Below are positions 62,197-64,000 of a stretch of 64,000 nucleotides of DNA, in pieces; within the stretch, counting starts at the first letter, position 1, and every line of letters begins with the position of its first letter. The position numbers and the translations under genes are program-made. The notes under the pieces were generated by a model, which saw only the letters and a list, made by a program, of their open reading frames with translations, was not told where the DNA came from and made no database searches. The DNA is from Natronobacillus azotifigens. GTDB taxonomy: Bacteria; Bacillota; Bacilli; Bacillales; Amphibacillaceae. Where the stretch lies: NCBI RefSeq assembly GCF_026805325.1, contig NZ_JAPRAT010000010.1:40077-104076 (forward strand). Reading direction: 5' to 3'.

Positions 62197-62396
62197 GGAA
62201 TTGTAAAATTCGTTAGCTGTGGATAATTTTTCGGAACAGAATAAAGCCATGTCCAGCTCCGAGCGCCAAAAACTAGGCAACTTCACGAGGCAATCTACGA
62301 TAAGTCATCATCGGTTCGCAAGCTTCCCGTGATTCCTTTATCTCGATTGATTCGCTCCAGTTGCTACGTTTTTAACTCGCACTCTGCGCTTTTGTT
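62197..62396 (+). repeat. R2 repeat (copy 3) inside the mgtE leader
   Basis: It starts GGAATTGTAAAATTCGTTAG, contains GTCCAGCTCCGAGCGCC, ACTTCACGAGGCAATC, GATAAGTCATCATCGGTTCG and ends CTCTGCGCTTTTG. It separates the riboswitch terminator from mgtE. Confidence 0.87.
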
Positions 62397-62518
62397 TTTT
62401 GGCTAAAAATGGAGGAGGTGAGTTCGATGGAAGGTGATTGTGATAGTTCATATTCGGGTAAGCAATGTATAAGAGAAGTGAAAAAGTTAAAAACTACAAT
62501 CAAGTTGGAGGGATTATC

Positions 62519-63886
62519 ATGGAGAACTTTAAAAGATCCATTTGGACTCACCTGGATAATAAGGATATGGATGCGTTAAAAAAATTAGTAAGCCAAGCAG
62601 AAACGATTGAAATTTTAGATGTGATGAGGGAGTTATCTGTTGAAGAACAAGCGATTGTTTACCGATTATTATCGAAGGATAAAGCGTTAATCGTATTTGA
62701 ACAGTTAGATCTATATTTACAGCAAACTCTATTAGCTTCTTTTACGGAAGAGAAAGTGATCGAAATGATCTCCGAACTAGCTCCAGATGACCGTGTAAGG
62801 TTATTGGATGAATTACCTGCGAAAGTAACCAAAAAGTTAGTAGCTTCCTTGTCACCTGAAGAAAGAAAAGAAACGGCGCTTTTAATGGGTTATGAGGACG
62901 AAACTGCAGGAAGAATTATGACAACAGAATATGTAAGGTTGAAAAGAGATTATACAGCTGCTGAAGCGGTAGAAAAGCTACGGACGCATGCGCAAGACAA
63001 AGAAACAATTTATACGATCTACATTACTGACGACAGCAGAAAATTAGAAGGGGTACTATCTTTAAAAGAGCTTGTAATGGCTTCTCCAGAGCAAAAACTG
63101 GAAGAGATCATGCATAAGAAGATTATAAAAGTATCTACTGGTACAGACCAAGAAGAAGTAGCTCGTACACTTCAAGAATTAGATTTATTAGCTTTGCCAG
63201 TTGTAGACAAAGAAAATCGATTAGTTGGAATTATTACTTTTGATGATGCAATGGATATTCTTGAAGAAGAAACAACAGAGGACATTTTTAATAAAGCTGG
63301 TTTGGCCGATTTAAATAGTCGAGAGTCTGATCGTAGTGAAAGATTAGTAAATGGATCGCTCTTTCAAATATGGAAGGTACGACTACCTTTCTTAGTCATT
63401 ACGATGATAGGTGGTTTAATGGCTGGTGTAGTTATTGAAGCGTTTGAGGAAGCACTTGAAGCCATTGCGGCTGTTGCAATCTTTATCCCAGTTATTATGG
63501 ATATGGGTGGAAATGCAGGTACACAGTCATCGACAATTTTTGCCCGTGGATTAATCCTTGGTAATATTAACACGAAGAAATTCATGAGACATTTAGGAAA
63601 AGAAACAATTGTTGGATTGAGTATGGGTGTCTTGGTTGGTATTGCTACAGGTGTAATTGCATCTACTTGGCAGGGGCTCCCTGAATTGGGGATTGCAGTA
63701 GGTTTAGCTTTGGCAATCACGATGACATTGGCAACAACTCTAGGATTCTTTATTCCATTTGTATTATTTAAACTTGGTATTGATCAAGCAGCGGGTGCAG
63801 ACCCAATTATTACCACGATTAAAGATATTTCAGGGTTATTGATTTACTTTATCTTAGTAACACAATTTTTAGGATATCTTTTATAA
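62519..63886 (+). CDS. mgtE: Magnesium transporter MgtE
   Basis: A 455-residue protein of usual length. The N domain (about 1-130) has LLDELPAKVTKKLVASLSPEERKETALLMGYEDETAGRIMTTEYV, followed by two CBS domains (YTAAEAVEKLR, KIIKVSTGTDQEEVARTL...LVGIITFDDAMDIL) that sense magnesium, and five C-terminal helices with PVIMDMGGNAGTQSSTIFARGL, the family's GGNxGxQ motif, and GIDQAAGADPIITTIKDISG with the ion-binding Asp. It imports magnesium down the membrane potential. ATG 62519 follows GGAGGG. Expression is controlled by the M-box upstream. Confidence 0.97.
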   Translation: MENFKRSIWTHLDNKDMDALKKLVSQAETIEILDVMRELSVEEQAIVYRLLSKDKALIVFEQLDLYLQQTLLASFTEEKVIEMISELAPDDRVRLLDELPAKVTKKLVASLSPEERKETALLMGYEDETAGRIMTTEYVRLKRDYTAAEAVEKLRTHAQDKETIYTIYITDDSRKLEGVLSLKELVMASPEQKLEEIMHKKIIKVSTGTDQEEVARTLQELDLLALPVVDKENRLVGIITFDDAMDILEEETTEDIFNKAGLADLNSRESDRSERLVNGSLFQIWKVRLPFLVITMIGGLMAGVVIEAFEEALEAIAAVAIFIPVIMDMGGNAGTQSSTIFARGLILGNINTKKFMRHLGKETIVGLSMGVLVGIATGVIASTWQGLPELGIAVGLALAITMTLATTLGFFIPFVLFKLGIDQAAGADPIITTIKDISGLLIYFILVTQFLGYLL

Positions 63887-63901
63887 ACTAACTAAATAGA
63901 G

Positions 63902-64000
63902 CAACTTGTTAGGTGAGGCTCCTAAATGAACATAGGCTACTGTCCAAAAATGTCTATAGACGCCAATGGGTAGAACAGGCACGATCGGATTAAGATCTGC
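63902..64000 (+). ncRNA. Second M-box magnesium riboswitch (cut by window end)
   Basis: CAACTTGTTAGGTGAGGCTC, GAACATAGGCTACTGTCC, GACGCCAATGGGT and CAGGCACGATCGGATTAAG repeat the M-box core of 61915 with few changes. It begins only about 16 bases after the mgtE stop codon, so another magnesium transport gene should follow outside the window. Confidence 0.93.

Noticed and set aside
1..64000. tRNA, rRNA, insertion sequences or prophage genes
   Set aside because: I found no cloverleaf-like conserved TTCGAATC stretches with matching stems, no rRNA sequence, no transposase and no phage structural genes by reading; a tRNAscan and ISfinder search would be decisive.

Overview
The window is low-GC DNA with strong AGGAGG-type ribosome binding sites, frequent TTG/GTG starts, CcpA-like cre sites, M-box magnesium riboswitches and typical Bacillaceae gene families. 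It looks like the chromosome of an environmental Bacillaceae species; I cannot name the species. I see no rRNA, tRNA, CRISPR array, transposase or phage structural gene. What stands out is the density of small dispersed repeats.

Layout. 0-3 kb: the end of a Gfo/Idh/MocA dehydrogenase and a GH120-type beta-xylosidase. 3.6-8.4 kb: PadR/DUF2812, TetR plus alpha/beta-fold protein, GNAT, and a decayed methyltransferase. 9-23 kb: a xylose or pentose uptake locus, consisting of a membrane-anchored sugar sensor, LytS-type kinase and YesN-type regulator, then a ChvE/GguAB-like ABC importer, a flavodoxin, an epimerase-like protein and an 1152-residue GH94-like enzyme. 24-27 kb: three-subunit proton-translocating transhydrogenase. 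27-32 kb: an ABC-2 exporter divergent from a NarL-type two-component system. 32-41 kb: a crtN remnant, Dus, DUF1576, TetR/SDR, an MntP/YtaF protein and a PadR-FetAB iron exporter operon. 41-55 kb: an esterase, small membrane proteins, an ABC exporter under a YtrA-type GntR regulator, XRE/membrane protein, TetR/ornithine cyclodeaminase, an FAD reductase and an RlmD-like methyltransferase. 55-61 kb: accessory genes including Fic, a type I restriction S-subunit fragment, a SEC-C protein and several broken small genes. 61.9-64 kb: M-box, mgtE, then a second M-box cut by the window end.

Three repeat families are interspersed. R1 (at least 16 copies, about 110-185 bp) begins and ends with TTTAT and folds into strong hairpins. 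One copy interrupts the signal peptide of a lipoprotein gene with an exact TTTAT duplication, and removing it restores the reading frame, so R1 is or was mobile. It resembles the bcr1 repeat of the Bacillus cereus group as I remember it. R2 (3 copies, about 180-200 bp) always begins about 10 bp after the T-tract of an intrinsic terminator. R3 (2 copies) lies between convergent genes and includes a bidirectional terminator.

How the genes fit together. GH120 would release xylose from short xylo-oligosaccharides. The sensor/LytS/YesN trio would detect it and switch on the ABC importer, and cre-like sites in front of GH120, the binding protein and the epimerase suggest catabolite control. Several regulator-target pairs can be read from shared palindromes: GntR with the ABC exporter, TetR with the SDR, TetR with ornithine cyclodeaminase, and Fic with its own promoter.
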